DNA of 64,000 nucleotides from Candidatus Poribacteria bacterium (GTDB taxonomy: Bacteria > Poribacteria > WGA-4E > WGA-3G), in assembly GCA_022822085.1 (NCBI GenBank), contig JAJECK010000028.1, positions 1 through 64,000 on the forward strand, read 5' to 3'. Below the pieces are notes generated by a model. That model did not search any database. It was not told the origin of the DNA and saw nothing but the letters and a program-made list of their open reading frames with translations. Below, in pieces: positions 1-8,468 of the stretch; positions within the stretch are counted from its first letter, which is position 1; every line of letters starts with the position of its first letter. Both the position numbers and the translations under genes were made by a program.

Positions 1-141
1 CTCTAAAATGGTAAAGGATTAAATGTTTCTATTATAACCTTTTTAGAGGTTCAATGGACAGTTATTACTACTTTCAGATGTCCTAAAGCAAATAATGAAA
101 ATATGCCTTCATTGGACAAAAACAAGGAAACTATAGTAAAA

Positions 142-774
142 TTACACCAATCTTCTAAAACTAAGCGACACTCGCCACTGACGTTCATACTTACGTCCAT
201 CCCACATATCCGTTTTTCGGGAAGGGATTCCGTGCATCCATTTAGATTTCGCTTCATCACGTAATACTGTCAGACTTCGTGGGGCAAGCCAGATCGGAAC
301 CTTTTTCGTCTTATCCTTGACACTTGTCAAATCCATAACACAAGCAGAACCAAGACTCAATATAACAATCGTATCCATAAAACATGCTTCTTTATCAGTA
401 TGATCTCCAATCCCCTGTCCAGGTTCATATTCACTGACAAGCACCTGATTAGCAATCTTCGGCATGTGCCCATCACTCTGCAATTTTAGACAAAGTCTTC
501 TCACCCACTCAGGGAACTCCGAAATTTCCCTCTCTTGTTTTTCCTGCTGACCATTGAAGTTATAACTTTGCCCGTAATGTTGAACACGACGCTGATAAAG
601 TGTGTCCCACTCCTGCTTACCAATGTGATCCAATAACCACTCATGTTGATGTTCAGTTAGATAGTCAGGGATATACCGAAAACCGTGGACGGTATCCGCA
701 GCGTGTTGATTACTCGGAATAGGTTGCGGTTGCAGAAATCGTTTGTCTATGGTAAATAAGGATATTTGTTCCAT
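142..774 (-). CDS. AlkB-type Fe(II)/2-oxoglutarate dioxygenase
   Basis: A 210-residue protein of the AlkB family, which oxidatively removes alkyl groups from nucleic-acid bases using Fe(II), O2 and 2-oxoglutarate. Visible residues fit the fold: a His125-x-Asp127 pair in an 'IGDHTD' segment, a distal His181 in 'KWMHGI', and a C-terminal R-V-S-L-S-F-R (Arg201 to Arg207), close to the family's RxNxTxR 2-oxoglutarate and substrate signature but with Ser in place of Asn. The length is normal for a single-domain AlkB. It is the last gene of a minus-strand run lipoprotein-MFS-AlkB, 26 bp after the MFS stop. Whether it acts on DNA, RNA or tRNA cannot be told. Family assignment is strong; substrate is unknown. 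Confidence 0.88.
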   Translation of the reverse strand: MEQISLFTIDKRFLQPQPIPSNQHAADTVHGFRYIPDYLTEHQHEWLLDHIGKQEWDTLYQRRVQHYGQSYNFNGQQEKQEREISEFPEWVRRLCLKLQSDGHMPKIANQVLVSEYEPGQGIGDHTDKEACFMDTIVILSLGSACVMDLTSVKDKTKKVPIWLAPRSLTVLRDEAKSKWMHGIPSRKTDMWDGRKYERQWRVSLSFRRLV

Positions 775-800
775 GCTTCAATTCACTTTGCAACTATTTC

Positions 801-2030
801 TTAATTCGTTTCCAATTCACTATGATAAACGACCAAAATTGCTATAGCAATAGTCGTCCCGATAATACCTATAGGTGAAAAATTACCAACAGTGTCTACT
901 AACCATCCAAGCAGTGGTGCAAGGATAATTGTGGCTAATGATTTAGATTGTGCTTCAACGGATAAGATCGTAGCACTCATTTCTGGCGTGGACTGTGCGT
1001 TGAAACGACTAATTAAACCGGGTCTCCAAAAGTTCTGCAGAATCGCTAACGCAATGAAAAGAGCAATTATTGCAGGATACCAACTAAACCAAAGTGCCGG
1101 AATCAACAATGCAAAAAGCACCAAATCAAACCACCACATAACCTGTGCTGCACCTTCATCACCGCCTCGCCAATCTGATATCCTATGCGAATTACGAGAG
1201 GCAAATGAAGAAATAAAATATAGCACAAAATACACTCCTCCTACCAGTAGTGCTGTGCGTTTTGATTCATCCATTAATACAAAAACAGGTAAAACAATAG
1301 CAGTCCTTTCAAGTATCGGTTGGAGATAATCCTTACTCGCTTTATACATCCCTTCAAAACCCATTCCCTCAAACACGAGTCTGCGTAGTGGCGGAAATTG
1401 CACAGATTGCTTCAATGTACTTCCGAGCATATCCGCAACTGATCTAAGAGAAAACTTATTCTGTCTACCACCATCCAATTCCTTCGGATAACCGAGAAAA
1501 TTGATGATGTTTAACAAATACGGAATAATTGAGTACCAGAATATAACTGTGTAACTGCCGAGGTAAAATACCAAAACACCCGCAATAAGAACAGAAACCG
1601 CTGACCCCATCTGTGACCATGAACGTGTATAACCGTATATTTTTGTTTTCTCGTCCGATCTACCCTGCATATTAAGCCAGTCAAAGATCATCGCCTTATG
1701 TGTGCCTGTTCGAAACGCATCACCTAATCCGAAGAAGAACATAGCCATGAATAGGACTGCAAACGATTCACTGAGTGCAAATGTTGCAAAAGAAGCGATA
1801 TAAGCACAAAACGAAAAGATCATGGCACGTCGTCTACCATATAGGTCAGCAAGCGCGCCAGATGGAATTTCAAAAAGATTGGTACATATTTCCCGAAACC
1901 CAATCAGAATACCAATTTGAAAGAAAGATAATCCTTTCTCAAGAAACACCAATATCAGAAATGGATCATAATACCGTTGATTTTTTAAGAATCCGTAGAG
2001 CGAAAAACGGAAGAGCATCGGTATACGCAT
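801..2030 (-). CDS. MFS transporter
   Basis: A 409-residue integral membrane protein with about 10 to 12 hydrophobic segments. It has the loop typical of the major facilitator superfamily after the second helix ('GALADLYGRRRAM', around residues 57-70), matching the G-x-L-a-D-r-x-G-r-r motif. It probably moves a small solute across the inner membrane by secondary transport. The substrate is not apparent; the sequence resembles the drug- and sugar-exporter type with an N-terminal 'LEKGLSFFQIG' segment. The gene starts 11 bp after the upstream lipoprotein stop and is followed by the AlkB gene, so the three are likely co-transcribed. Confidence 0.85.
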   Translation of the reverse strand: MRIPMLFRFSLYGFLKNQRYYDPFLILVFLEKGLSFFQIGILIGFREICTNLFEIPSGALADLYGRRRAMIFSFCAYIASFATFALSESFAVLFMAMFFFGLGDAFRTGTHKAMIFDWLNMQGRSDEKTKIYGYTRSWSQMGSAVSVLIAGVLVFYLGSYTVIFWYSIIPYLLNIINFLGYPKELDGGRQNKFSLRSVADMLGSTLKQSVQFPPLRRLVFEGMGFEGMYKASKDYLQPILERTAIVLPVFVLMDESKRTALLVGGVYFVLYFISSFASRNSHRISDWRGGDEGAAQVMWWFDLVLFALLIPALWFSWYPAIIALFIALAILQNFWRPGLISRFNAQSTPEMSATILSVEAQSKSLATIILAPLLGWLVDTVGNFSPIGIIGTTIAIAILVVYHSELETN

Positions 2031-2041
2031 ATAATATCACT

Positions 2042-2539
2042 TCACTGTTTTTCCCATATCTGCACGTTATACTTCGGCAAATCAAACGGATATTCACCAT
2101 ATTCAAGGATTGGAATCCCATTTTCATCAACGGTAACAACAACGTGGAGTTGATGTGGCGTAACACTTGTGTCCACACGTTCAAGGAATTGCCATCTATC
2201 CTCTCCAGCAGTAATAAGTCTTATTTTCGTCCAGAGGATACCTTCACCATCTGTATATGTTCCATCAGATGTTTGCAAAATTGGTTGCGGGTCTGCAGGT
2301 AAAGTGAAACTTTCACCGATTGTTGAGGTAGAATTCAGGTGTGTATGTGACACTAACACCCACGTCCCAGGAATTGGCACCTCAACACCATTCTGATCAA
2401 TAGGCCAAATATGGTCGCGTTTCTCCATTGGAGTTTCCATCTGAGAATCTAATACTTGCGTGATGTGTTCACAGCCGGAAAACCCGATAACTAAAACAGC
2501 AATAGCCAATATAAAAGCGAGTTTTGTGATTGTTTTCAT
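2042..2539 (-). CDS. Small predicted lipoprotein
   Basis: A 165-residue protein of unknown function. The N-terminus is a lipoprotein signal: a basic start, a hydrophobic stretch, then a lipobox ending in Gly-Phe-Ser-Gly-Cys near residue 23. The ATG at 2539 is preferred over an in-frame TTG at 2566 because an AAAGGA lies about 12 bases before it and because it gives a compact signal peptide. The mature part is rich in beta-type sequence and reads as a short extracytoplasmic domain ('GTWVLVSHTHLNSTSTIGES'), loosely like lipocalin-type 'TWQLVS' domains, but I do not recognise a family with confidence. It leads the operon with MFS and AlkB. Confidence 0.72.
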   Translation of the reverse strand: MKTITKLAFILAIAVLVIGFSGCEHITQVLDSQMETPMEKRDHIWPIDQNGVEVPIPGTWVLVSHTHLNSTSTIGESFTLPADPQPILQTSDGTYTDGEGILWTKIRLITAGEDRWQFLERVDTSVTPHQLHVVVTVDENGIPILEYGEYPFDLPKYNVQIWEKQ

Positions 2540-2605
2540 AAGCGCGTTGAATTCCTTTGTTTTCAAATAATCGTAGCAGTTGGTAGGATATGTCTGTTTG
2601 AGAAT

Positions 2606-2854
2606 TTATAAACTTACTGTAGATGTTCCATTCGTGGGAACTATCATTTGGGTTTTTTCTCTATCAGCAGCGTACGCAAGACATGCTCTGATATCTGTCC
2701 CGGTTAAATAAGGAAAATCATCAAGTATTTCCCTGATTGTCATTCCCGATGCAAGATATTCTAAAACATCATAGACGGTGATTCGCATCCCACGAATGCA
2801 CGGTTTTCCTCCCCTTTTATCGGGTTCAATGGTAATAATGTCTCGGTAATTCAT
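2606..2854 (-). CDS. DUF433 antitoxin-like protein
   Basis: An 82-residue DUF433 protein. It has the characteristic 'GGKPCIRGMRITVYDVLEYLASGMT' region followed by 'EILDDFPYLTGTDIRACLAYAADRE', a winged-helix-like fold used by VapB45-type antitoxins. Such proteins normally sit beside a DUF5615 PIN-like nuclease toxin. No such toxin is visible on either side here: upstream is a repeat-bearing gap and downstream is the lipoprotein gene. It may be an orphan antitoxin, a relic, or a DNA-binding regulator. Confidence 0.85.
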   Translation of the reverse strand: MNYRDIITIEPDKRGGKPCIRGMRITVYDVLEYLASGMTIREILDDFPYLTGTDIRACLAYAADREKTQMIVPTNGTSTVSL

Positions 2855-2971
2855 CTACACAACCTCCCAAGTAGTTTTACAATTCCAGATTTTCAAGTCT
2901 TACATCAAATACCGTTTCTAAAGTCTATAGTAAAACCCACAATTACCTGGACATTGACGAGATCAGGAAGA

Positions 2972-3020
2972 AATCAACGGGACCAATGCCATTTAGGCAT
3001 TCCCCGGGAATGAATGTGCG
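2972..3020. repeat. Dispersed hairpin repeat (copy 1)
   Basis: A short segment beginning 'aatcaacgg' with the hairpin 'aatgcc-attta-ggcatt' followed by 'ccccg'. A clearly related segment occurs at 50227-50274, where the hairpin reads 'aatgcc-ttt-tggcatt' followed by the same 'ccccg'. The two are about 47 kb apart in unrelated gene contexts, so this is a dispersed palindromic repeat rather than a gene-specific regulatory site. Confidence 0.6.
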
Positions 3021-3086
3021 TATGGCATTCACCGCCTACCGAGGTGTGAAAATGTCTGTTTATTTTTAGAATTTACCATAATTGGA

Positions 3087-4541
3087 TCAAATGTGTCCAA
3101 AATGTTTCGGTAGGTTTCGTACTTGAATCAAAACTGCCCAATGTGCTTCGCTTGGAGCAGATAATGTTATACTGCCAATGAAGCTAATTTTCTTTTCTTT
3201 TTTCCATTCGCTTTTGTTGACATTCAACCATCTGATTTTTACCGCTTTGGCATCTGTGTTTTTAAAATTTAAATCAACCGAGCCACCTTTTGGAAAATAG
3301 ACAACATATTCCGTTCCGGGATTTGCAAAGGCGTAAGCTTCGTTATCTTCTCGATTAAAGAGCAGTTCATTGTGCGGTTCACATGTGAACACATCAATTT
3401 CGTCTGTAATCATGCGCATGCTTTTGAGATGTGCTTGTGCTATTTTGCTCAGACCAACACCGCTATCCGGACGATGGAACCGTGCGGATGCAAATCCGCC
3501 GAAGATGTTTCGCCAAAACCTTTCCAATCCATCTCGCGTACTGCCAAAACGTCCACCATCAGCACCGTAAATCTTGATATTATTGATAGGACGAATTGGC
3601 GTTAGTTTTGCACGTATTTTCTGTGCATTATCCCAATGCCGTTGCCGTTTTTGATGGTTGTTCTGTGATATGTCGCAAAATGAGTAGGTTTCTGGGTGGT
3701 CAAATGTTGCCTTGTGCTTCTCGTCAGATAAGTCCCACGGGTCCCACATCTCAGTCGTTTCAACGGAACGCCCCGCCTCGGTTGCCTTTTTCTTGATATA
3801 AGTTGACCAATATTCACCCCATGAAGCAGTCACAGCAGTCTCGTTATCCATGCAGTAGAGTATATGTCCATAAGGTAGCGTCTCCTCAAGAAGTTTATCC
3901 ACAAACTTTTCCTGATATTTTAAGACGTTTTCCTGATTACGTTCTTTCGGTACAGACCGGAAAAAGTTGTTCTTCGCTGCAACGGGGTGGTCTTTGACAA
4001 CAGTGGGTAATCCCGTCTCTTCTGCGGTATAATTGCTGTTATTTTTTGGATTGAAAGGATTAGCAGCCCAAGGATCACGGTAGTAGGTGAAGGTCGCCCA
4101 CACCTCTATTTGGACAATAATATCCATCTCGTGGGTCCATTTGATGAAGTTGCGAAAACGCGTCCAAAATTCTTCGTTCCACTGATTTAAGTCATATTTT
4201 TCACCGACTTTTTTATGGGGAGGCAGGTCGCCTTCATCATTCCACCCCATCGTAGAGCGCACATAGTTACCACCGACAGATTTCAAAAGTTCAAGATGTT
4301 CTTTGAGGTTCGGTATCTGAAATAGATTGTCTTCAACTGAGCCACCGATGAGCAGAATCGGTTCACCTTTGAACTGCCAGTAACGCGGGTTGTCTTTATA
4401 AATCTGTATCCTGTCTTTTTCCATTTCTACATCCTTTTTAGCACTGTTATCCCCTGCCACTACTGAACCAACAGGGACAACTATGAGCAGCGTCAACACA
4501 AACCAGCCAACACCGAAGTATGATCTCCACAGACCGTCCAT
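3087..4541 (-). CDS. Secreted glycoside-hydrolase-like TIM-barrel protein
   Basis: A 484-residue exported protein. An AGGAG about 9 bases before the ATG at 4541 decides the start over the earlier in-frame ATG at 4562. Residues 1-30 form a signal peptide or membrane anchor. The body reads like a cellulase-superfamily TIM barrel of the DUF4038 or related type: 'KGEPILLIGGS', 'GGNYVRSTMGWN', 'IIVQIEVWATFTYY', then 'ILYCMDNETAV', where the Glu in 'NET' is a candidate catalytic acid. The C-terminal 80 residues ('NEAYAFANPGTEYVVYFPKG') match the beta-sandwich that follows such barrels ('putative collagen-binding' domain). It probably acts on polysaccharide outside the inner membrane; the substrate is unknown. 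It stands alone between repeat-bearing gaps. Confidence 0.75.
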   Translation of the reverse strand: MDGLWRSYFGVGWFVLTLLIVVPVGSVVAGDNSAKKDVEMEKDRIQIYKDNPRYWQFKGEPILLIGGSVEDNLFQIPNLKEHLELLKSVGGNYVRSTMGWNDEGDLPPHKKVGEKYDLNQWNEEFWTRFRNFIKWTHEMDIIVQIEVWATFTYYRDPWAANPFNPKNNSNYTAEETGLPTVVKDHPVAAKNNFFRSVPKERNQENVLKYQEKFVDKLLEETLPYGHILYCMDNETAVTASWGEYWSTYIKKKATEAGRSVETTEMWDPWDLSDEKHKATFDHPETYSFCDISQNNHQKRQRHWDNAQKIRAKLTPIRPINNIKIYGADGGRFGSTRDGLERFWRNIFGGFASARFHRPDSGVGLSKIAQAHLKSMRMITDEIDVFTCEPHNELLFNREDNEAYAFANPGTEYVVYFPKGGSVDLNFKNTDAKAVKIRWLNVNKSEWKKEKKISFIGSITLSAPSEAHWAVLIQVRNLPKHFGHI

Positions 4542-4806
4542 AAATATTACTCCTGAACACAAAGGTTATAATTCAAGAAGGACATTCAGCAGTATATATT
4601 ATAACATGTGATTCGGAGCGAATTACGACCCTTTAATCACGACACACGGATATCCGTGAAGATGGTGAAATGTCCTATCGTGAAATCCATAATTATTTGC
4701 CCACTTTTGCCTCGTTCTATCCCTCGCTTGCGGGATAGGTGTGTGTAAAGTTTTTGGCATGTGTTGTCAGAATCGCGGAGGACATCAAACTCGCAAGCGT
4801 TATGTA

Positions 4807-4946
4807 ACATAAACTTCCAGTTTGTGCTATCCCCTAATGCGCAATCTGTGAGTGGACGGCACAAAGACGCAATCTGGAAGCGGACGGCACAAAGACGCAA
4901 TCTGGAAGTGGACGGCACAAGGACGCAATCTGGAAGATTATGCTAC
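4807..4946. repeat. 28-bp tandem repeat with inverted ends
   Basis: The 626-base gap 4542-5167 holds this array and a promoter, but no gene I can support. Four copies (the last partial) of a 28-bp unit, 'cgcaatctggaagnggacgg' plus 'cacaaaga', start at 4840, 4868, 4896 and 4924, with exact 28-bp spacing. The left flank 'acataaacttccagtttgtg' (4808-4827) is an inverted relative of the right end 'aatctggaagattatgctac' (4927-4946). The same ends and a 31-bp version of the unit occur at 8562-8665. There are no unique spacers, so it is not CRISPR. Confidence 0.85.
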
Positions 4947-5045
4947 AAAGCAGCCTGCGCCATGATGCGGACCGTTGATTTGGCAATAATCCGTGTTCAG
5001 ACAGATAAGGGACAAAAACTGGACACACCCTCAGTTGCAATGTTC

Positions 5046-5074
5046 TTGATTTTTGCCTGATAACGTGATATACT
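5046..5074 (+). promoter_or_regulatory. Predicted sigma70-type promoter for DUF4926-hicBA
   Basis: TTGATT at 5046-5051, a 17-base spacer, and TATACT at 5069-5074. Transcription would begin near 5081 and give an 87-base leader to the ATG at 5168. It is the only good promoter-like match seen before the DUF4926 gene and could serve the hicB-hicA genes as well. Confidence 0.55.
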
Positions 5075-5167
5075 TTGAGTTATCATTGTGTTATGTAAAC
5101 TTAGTGAAGGATATCTACCTATTCACTATTTGTCCACAACTTAAATTCTTGTGGGAGGTATCCTATA

Positions 5168-5602
5168 ATGCCGAAAGACTCAATAAACACCGATTTGAAC
5201 ATAGAAAACGAACTTGAACGTGAACATGCAGAAAAGAGCAAAATCAAACTTCTGGATGTCGTTGCGCTCACAGAGGATATTCCCGAGCATAATCTCAAAC
5301 GTGGAGAGGTCGGTACAGTCGTTGAAATCCTTTCAAACGGTGAAGTGTTTGAGGTAGAATTCAGTGATGAGAATGGACAGATGTACAAGTGTACGAGTTT
5401 TCTTGAATCTCAACTCACTGTGCTTCAAGAGAAACCGATAAAAAAGAACGCCGCTGCACAACGTCTCATCAAAGCGATGGAAAAACCACCGCATCTCACC
5501 GATGAAGATATTGAAGTCCTGAATCAGTCAATAAAAGAAGGGGAAATACCTATAAGCTTTGATTCACCCTTTGATCTTGATGAAGATGAGGAAAATGAAT
5601 AA
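5168..5602 (+). CDS. DUF4926 protein with antitoxin-like C-terminal tail
   Basis: A 144-residue acidic protein. Residues about 25-90 form a DUF4926 domain ('LLDVVALTEDIPEHNLKRGE', 'GTVVEI', 'FEVEFSDENG'), a small beta-barrel of unknown role. Residues about 95-144 ('LTDEDIEVLNQSIKEGEIP' then 'SFDSPFD') resemble the C-terminal toxin-binding tails of VapB/AbrB-type antitoxins, which often end in a short Phe-Asp-Ser-Pro stretch. The start is supported by GGGAGG about 9 bases upstream. The gene precedes hicB by 54 bases and probably shares its transcript. The tail may bind a toxin encoded elsewhere or interact with the HicBA system; this is inference. Confidence 0.78.
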   Translation: MPKDSINTDLNIENELEREHAEKSKIKLLDVVALTEDIPEHNLKRGEVGTVVEILSNGEVFEVEFSDENGQMYKCTSFLESQLTVLQEKPIKKNAAAQRLIKAMEKPPHLTDEDIEVLNQSIKEGEIPISFDSPFDLDEDEENE

Positions 5603-5656
5603 TATTTACCAAAAAACTCAATAACACTTAGTCAATTTAAACAACAGGAGATTGTT

Positions 5657-5869
5657 ATGCCAGCACACTATACTGCCCAGATCCAACGCCGCGGTGAGTG
5701 GTGGATCGGTTGGATACAAGAAGTATCCGGAGTCACTTGTCAAGAGAGGACACGGGAAGAATTGCTTGAAACACTGAAGATCACACTACTCGAAGTCTTA
5801 GAATATGACTCGCAGGAAGCAGTTCGCCGAGCCGAAAGCGAGTATGAGGAAGTAAAAATTGCTGTATGA
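5657..5869 (+). CDS. hicB: HicB-family antitoxin
   Basis: A 70-residue protein with the HicB partial RNase-H-like fold: 'YTAQIQRRGEWWIGWIQEVSG', then a Cys/Gln-rich turn and 'TREELLETLKITLLEVLEY'. It normally binds and silences the HicA mRNA endonuclease and may autoregulate the operon. No C-terminal DNA-binding domain (HTH or RHH) is present; it ends at residue 70, so it is a short HicB. A CAGGAG lies 7 bases before the ATG. The stop overlaps the hicA start by 4 bases (ATGA), a classic translational coupling. The order antitoxin-then-toxin is the reverse of the E. coli hicAB order but common elsewhere. Confidence 0.9.
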   Translation: MPAHYTAQIQRRGEWWIGWIQEVSGVTCQERTREELLETLKITLLEVLEYDSQEAVRRAESEYEEVKIAV

Positions 5870-6051
5870 AACGTGGACAGTTGATCAAGCATCTCAAAAA
5901 GCATCGATGCAGTTTGATTCGAGAAGACAAGAGGCATGCATTGTGGGGTAATCCGGAAATAGGCACTCGTACTGCGGTGCCAAGGCACACTGAGATTGAC
6001 AATGTACTTGCCAGGGAAATCTGTAAACAGTTAGAAATTCCACGTCCATAA
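5866..6051 (+). CDS. hicA: HicA mRNA interferase toxin
   Basis: A 61-residue HicA-type toxin, a double-stranded-RNA-binding-like fold that cleaves mRNA and tmRNA. The N-terminal 'KRGQLIKHLKKHRCSLIRE' matches the usual 'SGKELIKLLEKNGF' helix. The His in 'KRHALW' sits where the catalytic His of the G-S-H-H/R-H motif lies, and 'AVPRHTEIDNVLAREICKQL' matches the conserved PxHxExxxGTLxxIxKQ region with an Asn-Val variant. Length is typical. It is coupled to hicB by a 4-base overlap and followed by a terminator at 6057. Confidence 0.9.
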   Translation: MKRGQLIKHLKKHRCSLIREDKRHALWGNPEIGTRTAVPRHTEIDNVLAREICKQLEIPRP

Positions 6052-6056
6052 TTTAC

Positions 6057-6087
6057 TGACCTCACCGATTGTATAACGGTGAGGTCA
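6057..6087 (+). terminator. Rho-independent terminator after hicBA
   Basis: An 11-base perfect stem, 'tgacctcaccg' with 'cggtgaggtca', around a 9-base loop, followed by 'atatttt'. It starts 5 bases after the hicA stop. The weak T-tract lowers certainty, but the position fits the end of the DUF4926-hicB-hicA transcript. Confidence 0.7.
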
Positions 6088-6235
6088 ATATTTTATCAAT
6101 GTTTATTTAGTGTGAAAAGATCTATTAACAAAACATTCTCGTCCCACTGCGAAGGATCCCCATGCCCATACAGGAATTCAACGGCAAACACCATATCCAT
6201 TTCAACCAAATTATTCCACTAAACATCCGTTTATA

Positions 6236-6244
6236 TGCTATAAT
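6236..6244 (+). promoter_or_regulatory. Predicted extended -10 promoter for the phosphohexomutase
   Basis: TGC followed directly by a consensus TATAAT (6239-6244). The extended -10 makes up for a poor -35 region. The predicted start of transcription near 6251 leaves a short leader carrying the GGAG at 6266-6269 that serves the ATG at 6277. Confidence 0.55.
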
Positions 6245-6276
6245 ATCCCAAACCCTATCTATATTGGAGCGTGCAG

Positions 6277-8463
6277 ATGGTCATCGCTGTAGACGCAGCC
6301 GCACTTGAAAAACGAAACAAAACCGAACAACAACTCTTCACAGTCGTTGAACAGAACACCCCCGACTCAATCAAATCACCTCTTTTTCCACAAGACAACC
6401 CCGAAGCATTCACATTCATGCTCAACAAAGAATTGATTGAACGTCTGAACCTGTGGGAATGGTTCCGCAACTACGCAAAAGAAGCACAAGTATCCACCGC
6501 AGGAATACGCGGCCCCCAAAACATCCTATATCCTTGGGACACTCGATTTCCAATAAATCAAGTCGGCATCATTTTAGCCACACTCGGAAAAAGCATCGTC
6601 GCAAATGAAATAACCTATAAGCTGCCAGTTGAGAAACTTGCAGGATGTGAAGTGCGCTACAACTCGCAAAAATACGTCGAATTCATCGCACGGATTCAGG
6701 CAGCACAAGGCATACGAACATACGTACCAAAAGACTTCGGGACACTCCCTATCTGGATGGCATCGTTCCTTATCTTCACGCTTGACTTAGATGGTGGAGA
6801 GCACGTCACATCAAGCCACTCTGTCAGCACAAAAAACGCAACAAAGGATCTCAACAATCAAGGCAGTCAATATCTCCCCGAAGAATCCATGCGGTTCGTT
6901 AGAAAGATAGAGGAGATTCTCAAAACTGCGGAAACGGATGGCTATCCAATTCAGTTCAGTGCAGCCGCAGACGAACTCATTGATTTTGAAAGATTAGACG
7001 AACTCCACGATGGCGTGCAGCTATATGTCGGTTATCTCAAAAGTGGTGTCGCCACAAATGCGAATCTACAACTGATCCGCCAAACAAAACCACCCATCGT
7101 TGTTGACTGTGTCGGTGGATGCATGTATCGTCCCATGCGTGCAATCTTTGAGCGATTAGGTATTGCCGACTCTATCCGTTGGCTACACGTTGAACCAGAT
7201 CCACTCTATCACAACATCGGCAAACTGGACAGAAACCCGAAAACAGGTGAAGCGGAATTTTATGACCTCGGATGTGATTTTAGTATACTGGATGTAGTCA
7301 AATCTGCGGACTATACGACAAAACTCAAGAATCAACCTACTGGAACAATCGTTGAAGTGACCGATCCCGATGGCGACCGCCTCATCGTTTGTCAAATAGA
7401 GGAAGCATCCCGTGCTGAAACACTACAACACCTCGGCATAGATTATCTAATGCTTGGTGAAGACCGTCTACTGACAATTTACACACCTAATCAAGCATTT
7501 CTCATGCTGATGGATTTCCACACGAAACAACTAAAAACAGCAGGATTATGGGAAGATCATCCACGGTTCATGATAAAAACGACCCCCTCTGCACTCGCTT
7601 GGGACCAATGGACGGCAGCAAACGGCGTGCAGGTCCTTAATGTTCCAGTCGGTTTCAAAGAGATTGCTGCAATTATGAAGAAGATTGAGAAGCAAATTAC
7701 CGACACTCCGAACAGTCCTGTTGCTGTCCAAGATGTCTACGGTGAAACGATTACACTCGGTGTGCAACCGAGACTCATCTTTGCGGGAGAGGAGAGTGGT
7801 GGGATGATTACCGGTCCCGAAGAACTCATTCAGAGCCACGGAGGCAGAACTGCCATTGCAATGCGGGAAAAATCGGCAGGTGAATCTATGGTCCTGGTCA
7901 CCGCACTCGCAGCACATTGCAAACGGGAGAATGGACCGCTATCTGACTATCTCTCGTCTATTTTTTCGGATAGCGACATCACTGCTACATGTGATGTTAG
8001 AGAGGACATTACCTACTACAACGAGTCTGAACCGAACCCAGAAAAACTACGCGATGCGAAACGGGAAGGCGAGGAAAAACGCGATAAAAATGACCTGTTT
8101 TTTCTTGGGATCGCTATCGCACTCCGTGATGAAAAAATAGATATTAAACAAGCACGTGCTATCCTTTCAGATGCCCTTCCGGGACTTGAATTTACGACAC
8201 TTGAGAGCATCAAATTTGTGGGAGATGGAACATACCTTAAGTTTGCGGACATGTTCGTTGAGGTGAGAAAGTCCGGCACAGACGCAAAGACAAAGGCTTA
8301 TGCCTCTGGTCCCGACAAAGACGAGTGCCGAAAATATGCAAAAGCCTTCGGTGAAATAAGTGGTGCCCTTACCGAACTTTACCGCAAACATATCGGAGAG
8401 GAGTACCTAAAAGACGTTGAAAACAGAGCACGCGAAATTTACAACGCATTTCAATCTGCTTAA
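6277..8463 (+). CDS. Phosphoglucomutase/phosphomannomutase-family protein
   Basis: A 728-residue alpha-D-phosphohexomutase, which moves phosphate between C6 and C1 of a hexose through a phosphoserine enzyme. ATG 6277 is preferred over GTG 6271 because GGAG at 6266-6269 has correct spacing only to the ATG. The metal loop is canonical: D363-P-D365-G-D367-R. The sugar-binding loop is G504-E-E-S-G-G. The phosphoserine loop reads T-S-S-H-S-V with Ser180 as the likely active serine, a clear departure from the usual T-A-S-H-N-P. The protein is much longer than the usual 450-580 residues, with long N-terminal and inter-domain insertions. Substrate cannot be predicted; the changed active-site loop makes even simple mutase activity uncertain. 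Confidence 0.82.
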   Translation: MVIAVDAAALEKRNKTEQQLFTVVEQNTPDSIKSPLFPQDNPEAFTFMLNKELIERLNLWEWFRNYAKEAQVSTAGIRGPQNILYPWDTRFPINQVGIILATLGKSIVANEITYKLPVEKLAGCEVRYNSQKYVEFIARIQAAQGIRTYVPKDFGTLPIWMASFLIFTLDLDGGEHVTSSHSVSTKNATKDLNNQGSQYLPEESMRFVRKIEEILKTAETDGYPIQFSAAADELIDFERLDELHDGVQLYVGYLKSGVATNANLQLIRQTKPPIVVDCVGGCMYRPMRAIFERLGIADSIRWLHVEPDPLYHNIGKLDRNPKTGEAEFYDLGCDFSILDVVKSADYTTKLKNQPTGTIVEVTDPDGDRLIVCQIEEASRAETLQHLGIDYLMLGEDRLLTIYTPNQAFLMLMDFHTKQLKTAGLWEDHPRFMIKTTPSALAWDQWTAANGVQVLNVPVGFKEIAAIMKKIEKQITDTPNSPVAVQDVYGETITLGVQPRLIFAGEESGGMITGPEELIQSHGGRTAIAMREKSAGESMVLVTALAAHCKRENGPLSDYLSSIFSDSDITATCDVREDITYYNESEPNPEKLRDAKREGEEKRDKNDLFFLGIAIALRDEKIDIKQARAILSDALPGLEFTTLESIKFVGDGTYLKFADMFVEVRKSGTDAKTKAYASGPDKDECRKYAKAFGEISGALTELYRKHIGEEYLKDVENRAREIYNAFQSA

Positions 8464-8468
8464 TAGTA

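Noticed and set aside
1-141. Hairpin 'ctctaaaatggt/acctttttagag' at the window start as a regulatory RNA
   Set aside because: Only a weak stem with a large loop; it could be a terminator downstream of the minus-strand AlkB gene, but the evidence is too thin to list.
2606-2854. DUF433 protein as half of a complete toxin-antitoxin system
   Set aside because: No PIN-like or DUF5615 toxin is found on either side.
4840-4946. 28-bp direct repeats taken as a CRISPR array
   Set aside because: Units are contiguous with no unique spacers, the ends are inverted, and no cas gene is nearby.
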